From Gemmatimonadaceae bacterium (GTDB taxonomy: Bacteria; Gemmatimonadota; Gemmatimonadetes; Gemmatimonadales; Gemmatimonadaceae): a DNA stretch of 64,000 nt. Position 1 is the stretch's first letter. The number at the start of each line of letters is the position of its first letter. Both the position numbers and the translations under genes were made by a program. The notes under the pieces were generated by a model, which saw only the letters and a list, made by a program, of their open reading frames with translations, was not told the origin of the DNA and made no database searches. This document shows positions 9,594-19,342 of the stretch, one piece after another. Where the stretch lies: assembly GCA_025362035.1 (NCBI GenBank), contig JANYIN010000075.1:1-64000 (forward strand). Reading direction: 5' to 3'.

Positions 9594-11759
9594 CTACCGA
9601 GTGGCCGTCGTGTGCGGATCCCGCTGCAGCCAATAGCTGAACCATGTGCGTATCCGGCCCAGCCGGTCCACGAGAAGCCATGGTTCGCCGGTGCGTGACA
9701 GCTCGTGGGTCGATCGCGGATAGCGGACGAGCTCGACCGGAACGTTTTGTTTCTTCAGCGCGACGAACCAGAGCTCCGCGTTACCCATCGGCGTACGGAA
9801 GTCGTCCTCCGACTGCACCATAAGCGTCGGCGTCCTCACCTTCGTGACGTGCCGGATGGGCGAGAGCTCGTCGTACATCGAGAAGTTATCCCACGGCTTT
9901 CCGTAGAACTCGAACTCCGTGAGCCCCTGCGCGTCCGAGGCGCCGTACCAGTACGTCCAATCACTGATCATGCGGTCGGTCTCTGCCGCCTTGAATCGCG
10001 TGGTCCTGGTGGTTATCCACGCGGTCATGTAGCCGCCATACGATCCCCCCGTGACCCCCATCCTGGTGGAATCGATGTCAGAGCGCACCGATACAATGTC
10101 CACCGCCTTCATGAGGTCCTGGAAGTCCTCCGCACCCCATCGCCCGCGCGTGGAAAACGTAAAGTCAGCGCCGTAGCCGCTCGAGCCACGCGGATTGGCG
10201 AAGAGCACATACATGCCCTGTGCGGCCAGATTTTGAAACTCGTCGAACCAATTCTCACCGTACTGCGAATGCGGCCCGCCGTGAATGTACAGGACGACGG
10301 GATACTTCTTGCCCGGCTCGTAGCCATATGGCTTCATGAGCCAACTTTCGACTTCCAGTCCGCCCACGGACTTGAACGTGAAGCGTTCGGCGTCGCTGAA
10401 GGCAATTTCGCTTGTGAGTTTGTCATTGAAGCGTGTCAGCCGCCGCTCGTTTCCTCCGTCGGCGTCGGAAACGTAGAGCTCCGTGGGCTTGGTCATGCTC
10501 GTCACGACGTATGCCAGCTTTGCTCGAGCCGAATCGTAGGAGAATCCATTCATCTTCCGGCGGCCGCCGAGCAATTCCGTTGCGTGCTTGCTGGAGGGAT
10601 CGAGGCGAAAGAGCCCGCTGCTCCCTCCGACGTCGGCGCTGAATTGCAGCGCGCCGTCGGGCATCCACTCGATTGTTTGCGGCTCGTACTTGAACGATGG
10701 CGCGAGCACATTTTCGGGCGCGCCACCGGCGGGATCCACCGTGTAGATACGCGCGGACGCGACGCGTGTCGCCCGGCCGATGAACGCAATTCTGCGGGAG
10801 TCCGGCGACCACGTGATATCGCTTTCGGCGCCCATCCATCGCGCCACCCGATGCGGTTCGCCTCCTCCAGTGCTCACGATGAAAATGTCCGCGTCGTTGC
10901 GCGGCGCTTCGTCCCGTTTCGCGTCGTACGGCAGATAGGAAAGAGAGTCGCGCTCGTGTTCCACGACGGAATCGGCGCGGAGATCCGGATCGGCCAGAAA
11001 GGCGATCCACTTCCCATCGGGACTCACCGACACGCCGCGATGAGAGTAGGTGGTTCGCGTGATCTGCTTCTTCAAGCCGTTGTGAAAAGCCTGCATGTAG
11101 ATTTGTGACGGACGGTAGACGCGCGCCTCCGTCGGGCTCGCGACGAAGCCGCGATCGTTGCTCTTAAAACGGATATCGGTGAAATGGCGCCCGTCAAAGC
11201 GCGCGGCGTCGGCCGGTTTGGTAACGGCACCGAACGGCGGGCGTGCGAGCGGCGGCATCTTGCCGAACGGATCCTGCCTGATCTTCGACGAATCGGAGAC
11301 GGGGGCGGAGTCGGCGTCAGACCAGACGGCAAAGCGATGGTCTCGCGGCACGGAACCGGAGGGATAGTCGACTTGGGCGGCTTCGCCGGCGGGTTGATCC
11401 ATCCGGATGGCCCACCGATTTCCTTTCCCTCCCGCCCGCGCCGACGTAAAGAAGAGGTAGCGACCATCAGGAGACCACCGTGGCGCGGTGCCATCCGTAC
11501 CCGGTGACGTGAAGCGCTCTGCATCCCCGCCGCTGGTGGGAACAACCCAGATCTCGCTGTGCCGCTTGTTTTCCGCTTCCCGTACCGTCGTGACCGTGAA
11601 GGCAACGCGGTCACCCGCGGGCGACATGGCGGGTGAGCTCAAGGTGGTCAGCCTGTACCAGTCGGACAGCTGAAACGCCCGAGACGCTGGCCCCTGCTGG
11701 GCCGCCGCCGGCAGTGCGATTAGCACGACCAGGAGCGCCGCGCGAGTGGTGGGATGCAT
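9594..11759 (-). CDS. S9 family peptidase (prolyl oligopeptidase / acylaminoacyl peptidase type)
   Basis: N-terminal beta-propeller, signal peptide from MHPTTRAALLVVLIALPAAAQ, catalytic GGSYGGYMT. Start chosen at 11759. Confidence 0.92.
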   Translation of the reverse strand: MHPTTRAALLVVLIALPAAAQQGPASRAFQLSDWYRLTTLSSPAMSPAGDRVAFTVTTVREAENKRHSEIWVVPTSGGDAERFTSPGTDGTAPRWSPDGRYLFFTSARAGGKGNRWAIRMDQPAGEAAQVDYPSGSVPRDHRFAVWSDADSAPVSDSSKIRQDPFGKMPPLARPPFGAVTKPADAARFDGRHFTDIRFKSNDRGFVASPTEARVYRPSQIYMQAFHNGLKKQITRTTYSHRGVSVSPDGKWIAFLADPDLRADSVVEHERDSLSYLPYDAKRDEAPRNDADIFIVSTGGGEPHRVARWMGAESDITWSPDSRRIAFIGRATRVASARIYTVDPAGGAPENVLAPSFKYEPQTIEWMPDGALQFSADVGGSSGLFRLDPSSKHATELLGGRRKMNGFSYDSARAKLAYVVTSMTKPTELYVSDADGGNERRLTRFNDKLTSEIAFSDAERFTFKSVGGLEVESWLMKPYGYEPGKKYPVVLYIHGGPHSQYGENWFDEFQNLAAQGMYVLFANPRGSSGYGADFTFSTRGRWGAEDFQDLMKAVDIVSVRSDIDSTRMGVTGGSYGGYMTAWITTRTTRFKAAETDRMISDWTYWYGASDAQGLTEFEFYGKPWDNFSMYDELSPIRHVTKVRTPTLMVQSEDDFRTPMGNAELWFVALKKQNVPVELVRYPRSTHELSRTGEPWLLVDRLGRIRTWFSYWLQRDPHTTATR

Positions 11760-11799
11760 TGATGCCTCGGAGTTAGAAATCTTCTCGTCCCGGGGAGTG

Positions 11800-11829
11800 A
11801 CCATGGATGTCACGAAACCATGGATGTCA
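11800..11829. repeat. 13-bp direct repeat ACCATGGATGTCA, two copies
   Basis: Copies at 11800-11812 and 11817-11829 (17-bp period), upstream of the S9 peptidase start. Confidence 0.85.
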
Positions 11830-11836
11830 TAGTACG

Positions 11837-11875
11837 CACAAGTGGGCTGGCAGCGTTGCTGCCAACCCACTTGTG
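11837..11875 (-). promoter_or_regulatory. Long stem-loop upstream of S9 peptidase (UTR structure or terminator of the RidA gene)
   Basis: CACAAGTGGGCTGGCAGC-GTT-GCTGCCAACCCACTTGTG: 18-bp stem. The single + strand mismatch becomes a U.G wobble in minus-strand RNA. Confidence 0.6.
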
Positions 11876-12032
11876 GTTCGCTCCGGATCATGCTGTGCGC
11901 CCCACCAGCGCCCAGACACTTTCCTTCGCTACATACCCACTACCCGCGACTTGGATGAACCGTTGGTTGTCTGCACCCCGTTGTCCTTCCGCGCGTCGCT
12001 CGCGTCCGGGTGACGCCGGTCCACGCAGAACG

Positions 12033-12419
12033 TTAAGACGCCCCGATGTACGCCACTGCATTGATCTCGACGAGGATGTCTCGCAGATCGGCGCCGACGG
12101 CGGTCCGGCTCGGGAATGGGGTTACAAAGAATTCTTTGTATACACCGTTCATAGCCGCCCAGTCATCCACGTGCTGCAGGTAGACGCTCACGCTCACGAC
12201 ATCGCCGAGCCTCGCCCCAGCTGCCTCCAATAGCGCTTTCACGTTTAGGAGCGTCTGACGCGTTTGCGTCGCGATATCCGCCCCCACCAACTCTCCGCTG
12301 ATCGGGTCACGGGGCGTCTGTCCGCTAACGTAGACGAACCCCCCCGCTCGAACGGCCGGACTATATGGCCCCTTCGGCGCTGGCGCGGCTGGGAGGGAAA
12401 TGGAACTCCAGTTTGGCAT
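12033..12419 (-). CDS. RidA family protein (YjgF/YER057c/UK114)
   Basis: PAAPAPKGPYSPAVRAGGFVYVSGQTPRDPISGELVG...LLNVKALLEAAGARLGDVVSVSVYLQHVDDWAAMN; start at internal ATG. Confidence 0.92.
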   Translation of the reverse strand: MPNWSSISLPAAPAPKGPYSPAVRAGGFVYVSGQTPRDPISGELVGADIATQTRQTLLNVKALLEAAGARLGDVVSVSVYLQHVDDWAAMNGVYKEFFVTPFPSRTAVGADLRDILVEINAVAYIGAS

Positions 12420-12520
12420 GTGTGCCCTGAGGGGTTGGCAGGCAGTGACGCAGTGCCTATCGCATCCGACTACGCGTTTGGTCCTTGAGGCGTTGACCGG
12501 TTGGGGGCACGGCGCATGAA

Positions 12521-13258
12521 CTACCGGCTCCCCAGCCCCACCGCGATTCGCAGGAACGGACCTCCGGCGGAAGCATCCGGGCCGGCGAGTACGGGGCCAC
12601 CTGCACTCCGCCACGTGGTTCGATGCGGCGCCAAGGCCAATCCTGCTCGGATTCCGAACGTGATGCCGAACCCTGTCGGCGTCGGGTTCGTGAGGAGGTA
12701 GTCCTCACTCACCCCGATGTTGAACAACAGATGACTTCCGGCAACCGTGCTCTCGCCTCCAGGGTTTTGTGCGAGTTCGGCGAAGGTGGGCTGCGGCTGG
12801 CCGGTCGTTGCACCGCCAGTAGCGGATTGGAGCCGCACGTCGAGACGACCGAGCCCGACACCGAGCGACGGGTAAATGGATAGGCGGTTCGTCGCGACGA
12901 CCGCATAGCCAACCGTCACGGTACCCTGCCAGGAAGTGGCCTGGTCTGACCGCCCATCGACCTGTCGACTCTCAGTGGTTGACGCTCGCGCGACGTCGGC
13001 TCCGAGTAGCGCGCGCCCGAAGGCGTAATACCCGCCGCCGCCCAGTGTAACCGCATACGTGGGCAGATCAACGAACCCGGCATTAGAGAGGATGGCATTG
13101 ACCGGGTCCACCGAGAGACTCGACGTGCCGAATGTGAGCGCTACGGCACGAAAGGGTCGTCCATCGCCAATCCCCGGGCTCTGCGCGTGCAGCGGCGGAA
13201 GCACAATGGTGACCAGGACGACAAGTCGTGTGGCCGCTCGAAGAAAACGTTCGCGCAT
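12521..13258 (-). CDS. Predicted outer-membrane beta-barrel-like protein
   Basis: Signal peptide MRERFLRAATRLVVLVTIVLPPLHAQ, glycine/aromatic alternating strands (YAVTLGGGGYYAFGRALLGADVA). Confidence 0.6.
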   Translation of the reverse strand: MRERFLRAATRLVVLVTIVLPPLHAQSPGIGDGRPFRAVALTFGTSSLSVDPVNAILSNAGFVDLPTYAVTLGGGGYYAFGRALLGADVARASTTESRQVDGRSDQATSWQGTVTVGYAVVATNRLSIYPSLGVGLGRLDVRLQSATGGATTGQPQPTFAELAQNPGGESTVAGSHLLFNIGVSEDYLLTNPTPTGFGITFGIRAGLALAPHRTTWRSAGGPVLAGPDASAGGPFLRIAVGLGSR

Positions 13259-13316
13259 GGGTTCGTTGGACACAGAGATCTGTCGCGCCGGCGCGCGAGA
13301 CACCAAACTCAAGGTC

Positions 13317-14363
13317 ATGGAGAAGAAACGTAACGCGCCGCCGCCGCTCGAAAATGAAGCGCCCGTCCGGTGGGGAATACTCGGCACGGCGAACATCGCG
13401 TTGCGCAAGGTCGTGCCCGCGATGCAACGGAGCCCGCACATCGAAGTCGTCGCGATCGCATCGCGCGAAGCGAGGAAGGCACGGGCCGCCGCGCACTCCT
13501 TGGGCATCCCGCGAGCCTACGCGACCTATGAGGCGCTGCTCGCGGACAAGGATATCGAGGCCATCTACAACCCGCTGCCGAATCATCTCCACGTACCCTA
13601 TTCGATCAAAGCGGCGGAAGCGGGGAAGCACGTCCTGTGCGAAAAGCCGCTTGCGCTCACCGCCGACGAGGCGCGCACGCTGCTTGACGTTCGCGACAGG
13701 ACTGGTGTGCAGATCGCTGAAGCGTTCATGGTCCGCGCGCACCCGCAGTGGGCCGCTGTCCGCGAACTGATTGCCGAGGGCCGGATCGGTGACCTCAAGC
13801 TGGTCGCGGGCCACTTCAGTTATTTCCGCCGCGATCCTGCTGATATCCGTAGCAAGGTTCAGTGGGGGGGTGGCGCCCTGATGGACGTGGGCTGCTATCC
13901 GATCACCTTGTCGCGATGGCTGTTTGGCGAGGAACCGACGCGGGTGGTCGCGGCCGTCGAGCGCGACGCGGAGTTGAGGATCGACCATCTCGTATCGGGT
14001 CTGCTAGAGTTTCCTTCGGGGCAAGCCACATTTTCGTGCGCCGGACAACTCGTGCCGCATCAGCGCATGCAAGTGTTCGGTACGCAAGGTCGCATCGAAG
14101 TCGCCATCCCGTTCAACGCGCCTCCGGACGGCGAGTGCGGCATCCTACTGGACGACGGATCCGGACTCGCGGGCGTCAGTGCGGAGGCGATCACCTTCCC
14201 CGCCGTCGATCAGTATCGTTTGCAAGGCGATCGCTTCTCGGAGGCCGTTCGCGGGGTGGGCTCGGTACTGGTCAGTCTCGAGGATTCCATTGCCAATATG
14301 GCCGTGATCGACGCGCTATTTCGCTCGGCCCAATCAGGGCGATGGGAGTCGCCGGGCGCATGA
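13317..14363 (+). CDS. Gfo/Idh/MocA family oxidoreductase (possible aldose dehydrogenase)
   Basis: Rossmann WGILGTANIALRKVVPAM, EAIYNPLPNHLHVPYSIKAAEAGKHVLCEKPLAL motif. Confidence 0.92.
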   Translation: MEKKRNAPPPLENEAPVRWGILGTANIALRKVVPAMQRSPHIEVVAIASREARKARAAAHSLGIPRAYATYEALLADKDIEAIYNPLPNHLHVPYSIKAAEAGKHVLCEKPLALTADEARTLLDVRDRTGVQIAEAFMVRAHPQWAAVRELIAEGRIGDLKLVAGHFSYFRRDPADIRSKVQWGGGALMDVGCYPITLSRWLFGEEPTRVVAAVERDAELRIDHLVSGLLEFPSGQATFSCAGQLVPHQRMQVFGTQGRIEVAIPFNAPPDGECGILLDDGSGLAGVSAEAITFPAVDQYRLQGDRFSEAVRGVGSVLVSLEDSIANMAVIDALFRSAQSGRWESPGA

Positions 14364-14433
14364 GCGCCGAAAGCGGCGGCGATCCGTTTTCGCTTTGCTG
14401 GCATGGCAGGGCCACGTACGATGTCTTTCACGA

Positions 14434-16404
14434 TCATCCTTCCAGTGCCGCAATGATCTTGTCAACGTCGTAGACACAACCCGCCCATGTGCCGCCGCTG
14501 GCGCGCTGCAGCGCGGCCCAAAGCCGCGTGTCGTCCGGCAACGAATGGTGCGGGGCGAGCCCCGCAGGTGGCTGGCGAGTCGCGAGCAGTGCCGCGCACC
14601 ATTCCACCGACTTCGGCCCATCGGCATCCCCGATCAGGTTGATCGTGCCGGACAAGCCTTGGCGATCGATGATGATCTCGATGAGATCGTCGTCGCGCAC
14701 GCACCCGATCGGGCCGCCGTGCAGCGCCTCGGGCCCGACGTGACCGACGCAGGCGCCGCTCGAGAATCCCGAGAAGCGCCCGTCCGTGATCAGCGCGACG
14801 TGCTTGCCCCATGGCAGATATCGCAGAGCCGTGGTGATCTGCGCCGTCTCCTGCATGCCGGTGCCGCTCGGTCCGTTGCCGATGAGAACGATCACGTCGC
14901 CGGGCTTGATGGGGTTTTCACCTCCCTTGACCGCGCGAATGGCGTCCCGTTCGTCGACAAAGACCCGCGCTCGTCCTGTGTGGCGATACACGTGATCCTG
15001 TCCGACGACGGACGCATCGATGGCTGTCGCTTTGATCACGGATCCTTCGGGAGCAAGGTTTCCAACGGGAAACACCACGGTGCTGGCGAGGCCGGCGCGA
15101 CGCGCCGCATCAGGGCTCATGATCACGTCGTCAGGCGACACCGCCGCACTGGAAGACAGCCGGTTCTTCGCCGCCTGCCGGCGCTCGCTCTCCTCCCACC
15201 AATCCAGGTTCGTGTCGAGTGTTTCGCCGGTGGCGGTCATGACGTCGCCGCGGAGCAAACCCATACGTCGCAGATGTAGCATGACCTCTGGCACTCCTCC
15301 GGCCATGAATACCTGCACGGTGGGATGTCCCCGTGGCCCGTTGGGCAGCGCATCGACCAGTCGCGGCGTGGAGCGATTCACGCGAATCCAGTCGTCCACG
15401 GCGGGCGGTTTGAGCCCGGCGGCGTGCGCGATGGCGGGGATGTGCAGCACCAGATTTGTGGATCCGCCGAATGCCGCATGAACGAGCATCGCATTCTCGA
15501 TCGCATGCTGCGTGAGAATGCGCTTGACCGGAACGTGAAGCGCATGCAAGCGTGTCAGTGCGAGCGCGGATCGGCGGGCGAGCTCGACCCATGCCGGTTC
15601 TCCCGACGGGACGAGTGCACTGTGCGGCAGCGACAGTCCCAACGCCTCAGCGACCACCTGGGACGTGGCAGCAGTCCCGAGAAATTGGCATCCGCCGCCG
15701 GACGATCCGCAGGCTCGGCAACCCATCGTCGCAGCATAATCAAGCGAGACGAGGTCGCGCGAGAACCTCGCGCCAAGTGATTGTACCTGCCCCGCGTCTT
15801 CTGCACCCTCGGCGGGAAGCGTCACCCCGCCTGGCACGATGATTCCGGGCAGATCGCGCGAACCGGCGAGGGCCAACATGGTTGCTGGTAGCCCCTTGTC
15901 GCACGTGGCGATCCCGACGATTCCCTGGGCTTGCGGCAGCGACCGAATCAGGCGGCGCATGACGATGGCGGCGTCATTGCGATACGCGAGGCTGTCGAAC
16001 ATGCCGGTGGTACCTTGCGTGCGACCATCGCATGGATCACTACAGTAGCCCGCGAACGGAATCGCTCCCGACTGCCGCAGCGTCTCGGCCACCTCTCGCA
16101 CCAGCAGCCCGAGTTCCCAGTGCCCTGTGTGGTATCCCAGTGCAATGGGGCGTCCGTCTTCCGCGCGGAGTCCTCCAAGCGTGCTGATGATCAGGTACTG
16201 CGGCCCTTGGAGCTCGGTGGCGTTCCAGCCCATCCCCACATTCTGCGTCAGGCCGAAGAGGTCGCCGCTGGGCGATCCGCGAAGCATCTCGGGCGTCAGT
16301 GGCAGCGCGCCTTCGGGTCCGTGACCCACGAGTCGCCCCGCGGAGACGGCATGCGAGGAGCCAAGAATGGATTCGAGCGAGGGAGGAACGGGTGGCCTGT
16401 TCAT
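14434..16404 (-). CDS. IlvD/Edd-type dehydratase, YjhG/YagF-like (xylonate dehydratase type)
   Basis: Fe-S dehydratase features ([80 protein letters not shown]). Confidence 0.87.
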   Translation of the reverse strand: MNRPPVPPSLESILGSSHAVSAGRLVGHGPEGALPLTPEMLRGSPSGDLFGLTQNVGMGWNATELQGPQYLIISTLGGLRAEDGRPIALGYHTGHWELGLLVREVAETLRQSGAIPFAGYCSDPCDGRTQGTTGMFDSLAYRNDAAIVMRRLIRSLPQAQGIVGIATCDKGLPATMLALAGSRDLPGIIVPGGVTLPAEGAEDAGQVQSLGARFSRDLVSLDYAATMGCRACGSSGGGCQFLGTAATSQVVAEALGLSLPHSALVPSGEPAWVELARRSALALTRLHALHVPVKRILTQHAIENAMLVHAAFGGSTNLVLHIPAIAHAAGLKPPAVDDWIRVNRSTPRLVDALPNGPRGHPTVQVFMAGGVPEVMLHLRRMGLLRGDVMTATGETLDTNLDWWEESERRQAAKNRLSSSAAVSPDDVIMSPDAARRAGLASTVVFPVGNLAPEGSVIKATAIDASVVGQDHVYRHTGRARVFVDERDAIRAVKGGENPIKPGDVIVLIGNGPSGTGMQETAQITTALRYLPWGKHVALITDGRFSGFSSGACVGHVGPEALHGGPIGCVRDDDLIEIIIDRQGLSGTINLIGDADGPKSVEWCAALLATRQPPAGLAPHHSLPDDTRLWAALQRASGGTWAGCVYDVDKIIAALEG

Positions 16405-16485
16405 ATATTGGAAGCTTGCGGCATGACCGTGCAATTGCCAGATATGCCGACGAACTCAGGCGCCCGTACCGCGAAAGGAGACTCG

Positions 16486-18072
16486 ATGGACGTTATCGGT
16501 TGCAATCTGATTGGCGGCGAGTGCAGCTGCGAAGGTGACGTTCCATTTTTCGCACAGAACCCTGCGACGGTCGAGCCGCTTCCCCCCGAGTTTCGGGAAG
16601 CGACGGCTAACGAGGTGGACCGCGCGCTCCTCGCGGCGGAACGCGCCTTCCGCTCTTACGCGTACTCGTCGCCGCAACGACGTGCGGCGTTTCTGCGCGC
16701 CATAGCTGACGAAATCGTCGGACTCGGCGCCGCACTTATCGATCGCGCAAACGCCGAAACGGCGTTACCGCACGCGCGGCTGGAGGGCGAACGCGTTCGG
16801 ACGATCGCGCAGCTTCGGCTCTTTGCCGACTATATCGAGGAAGGGTCGTGGGTTGCAGCGCGCATCGACACGGGTGACACCGGCCGTCACCCCATCCCCA
16901 AGCCCGACTTGCGGCGCATGCTCATCCCCTTGGGTCCCGTGGTAGTATTCGGCGCGAGCAATTTTCCGCTCGCATTTTCCGCTGCGGGTGGTGACACCGC
17001 GTCTGCTCTGGCGGCGGGCTGCAGCGTGGTTTTCAAGGCGCATCCAGCACACCCCGGCACATGCGAAATGACCGCACGTGCGATCCAGCGCGCGGCAAGA
17101 TCAGCGGACGTGCCCTCCGGTGTATTTTCGTTGTTGCACGGGTGGTCGCACGCGGTGGGACTGTCGCTCGTTCGGCACCCGCTGACGCAGGCCGTGGGGT
17201 TCACTGGCTCGCTGCGCGGCGGTCGTGCGCTTTTCGACGCTGCCGCTGCGCGCGCCGTGCCCATACCCGTATACGCAGAGATGGGCAGCATCAATCCTGT
17301 CTTCCTTCTACCGTCGGCCGCTGCGGAACACGCGGATGCCATTGTGCACGGACTGGCGGGTGCCGTCACCATGGGTGTGGGACAGTTCTGTACAAATCCT
17401 GGCGTTGTCGTAGGCGTGCGCGGGGAAGCGTTCGACCGCGTCGCCGATCTCCTTGCCGAACGCATAAGCGCGACGGACGCTGGAGTGATGCTGTACGAGC
17501 AACTGGCTTTCGGCTACACGAGTGCCGTCACTCGTGCGCGCGCGCTTGGGGCGGAGGTGCTGACTTCAGCGGCATTGACAGAAACACCCCCTCGTGCACG
17601 AGCCACCTTGCTGCGCGTCGACGCATCGCACTTCGTGGCCGATGCTACGCTGCGAGACGAAATGTTCGGCCCAGTGTCGGTCCTCGTGGTGGCGAACGAC
17701 GTCGCCGAGATGGAACTCGTGGCCATGGCGATGGAGGGACAGCTGACGGCAACGATTCACGGGACCCCCGCGGAGCTGATCGAGCACGCTCGGCTCGTCC
17801 ACCTCCTTGAACGCAAGGTTGGACGCCTGTTGTTCAACGGCTATCCCACAGGCGTGGAAGTTGGGCACGCGATGCAGCATGGCGGTCCCTTTCCAGCCGC
17901 GAGCGACTCCCGTTCAACGTCGGTCGGCACGGCTGCAATCACGCGGTTCGCGCGTCCGTTGTGTTACCAGAACTTCCCGCAGGCATCTTTGCCCTTGCCA
18001 TTGGGCGACGAGAATGAGCTCGGGATCTGGCGGCTGGTGAACGGTGCGATGTCGCGAGACGCGATCTCGTAA
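16486..18072 (+). CDS. Aldehyde dehydrogenase (2,5-dioxovalerate / alpha-ketoglutaric semialdehyde dehydrogenase-like)
   Basis: PLGPVVVFGASNFPLAFSAAGGDTASALAAGCSVVFKAHPAHPGT; PVYAEMGSINPVFLLP; GQFCTNPGV. AAGGAG upstream of ATG 16486; alternative start 16423. Confidence 0.88.
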   Translation: MDVIGCNLIGGECSCEGDVPFFAQNPATVEPLPPEFREATANEVDRALLAAERAFRSYAYSSPQRRAAFLRAIADEIVGLGAALIDRANAETALPHARLEGERVRTIAQLRLFADYIEEGSWVAARIDTGDTGRHPIPKPDLRRMLIPLGPVVVFGASNFPLAFSAAGGDTASALAAGCSVVFKAHPAHPGTCEMTARAIQRAARSADVPSGVFSLLHGWSHAVGLSLVRHPLTQAVGFTGSLRGGRALFDAAAARAVPIPVYAEMGSINPVFLLPSAAAEHADAIVHGLAGAVTMGVGQFCTNPGVVVGVRGEAFDRVADLLAERISATDAGVMLYEQLAFGYTSAVTRARALGAEVLTSAALTETPPRARATLLRVDASHFVADATLRDEMFGPVSVLVVANDVAEMELVAMAMEGQLTATIHGTPAELIEHARLVHLLERKVGRLLFNGYPTGVEVGHAMQHGGPFPAASDSRSTSVGTAAITRFARPLCYQNFPQASLPLPLGDENELGIWRLVNGAMSRDAIS

Positions 18073-18934
18073 CTGCCCGGACGCCGGGAAAAATCGGTGC
18101 GTGCCCGTTCAGTTTCGGCACCCTCAGGAGGACACCGGCTCGCCATTGCCGGGGGCTATCGCTGCCTTTGTGGTCACGCCCGCGCGTTGGGTAACGACGA
18201 CACGGCGTGAGAGTGGCGCTGTTGCGGCTTCGTCGCTACCGCCAGTCAGCAAATGAGAGTTCGCCGAACGAAGGGCGGTGATGAAAACGGTCGGCGCCAG
18301 CCGTGGACTATTCATGGTGTATTTGGGAGCGGGCGTTCATTGTGATCCGGCAATGGTGCGAGCATCCATACCTAGGCACGAGGTGCGCCGTTGCGCCCCA
18401 CTTCACCAAACTCTTGTAGAGCAACGAGTTAACAACATGGTCCCGATTCGGTGCGTCTCATTTGCGAGACGCTTGCTGTGTACGAGGTGGAACAGATTCG
18501 AGAGCGATTGACGAATAGTTAGTGCTTATTTCACATATAGGGGCGTCATGTCGCAGCGGCGTGGCACCCCTCTGTGGATACCTTGGCATTGAGACATGCC
18601 GCGGTGAAGACTACCCTCGCGCGTGAGTAGGTGGCGGGCCCGGCCGAGGTGCGCGCACTGGACGAAGCAAACACCGTCAGGTCCTTTTCGCGCCCGCACC
18701 ATGCCCGCACCCTGCTGCGCTTGGCAACCAACGAAGGATCGAACGCTATTGCAGCAGCGCTCCGCGCGCGGGCGAGCGTTACCAGCGTCCGACGTTGCGA
18801 GACGCCATCGATCGCTTCATTGCCGCGTGTTCGAGCCGCATACGCTCGCGTGGACCTAAAGAGGTAGTGCATCAGGCCTTGCTCGAGCAACGTTCCTCTG
18901 ATTTAATCAAGCAGGCACTGGCGGGGTTGATCAT

Positions 18935-19195
18935 ATGAATGAGTCAGAGCGGGATGGATGGTCAGAGGAGGATCTCGAGGCAGAATTTCCGCGCGGTGAT
19001 GGAACAGCCGACTCGGACGCGGTCGTTTACTGCCCACATTGCGGCGAGGCGAACGAGATCGCGCTCGATCCGGGTAGCGGCGGCGATCAGCAGTATGTCG
19101 AGGATTGCCAGGTTTGCTGTCAGCCGTGGCAGATCCGGGTTCGGTACGGGCGCGACGGGAGCGCCGTGGTCGAGGTATTGGCGACGGATTCATAG
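18935..19195 (+). CDS. CPXCG-motif cysteine-rich small protein
   Basis: VVYCPHCGEANEIALDPGSGGDQQYVEDCQVCCQPWQIRV: two CxxC pairs. Confidence 0.85.
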   Translation: MNESERDGWSEEDLEAEFPRGDGTADSDAVVYCPHCGEANEIALDPGSGGDQQYVEDCQVCCQPWQIRVRYGRDGSAVVEVLATDS

Positions 19196-19342
19196 GGCAG
19201 TGCGTGCGGCGGCGTCGTGAGCCGCATTAACGCGTTGCTCCGTTGCGCTCCCGGCGAGCAGAGTCGAGCACCTCAGATCGTACTTTCCGGTGCGCCCATG
19301 GCAATTCACTCGCCGCGCGGTTCACCGCCACGAGGGAACGCC

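Noticed and set aside
9705-11108. 467-aa plus-strand ORF
   Set aside because: Fully antisense to the S9 peptidase; Arg/His/Val-rich mirror translation without motifs.
18413-18440. Integron attC-like core (GTTAAC)
   Set aside because: Does not satisfy the RYYYAAC/GTTRRRY pairing; no integrase nearby.
18546-18890. 114-aa minus ORF and overlapping plus ORFs
   Set aside because: No start context, motif or family resemblance; treated as unassigned intergenic DNA.
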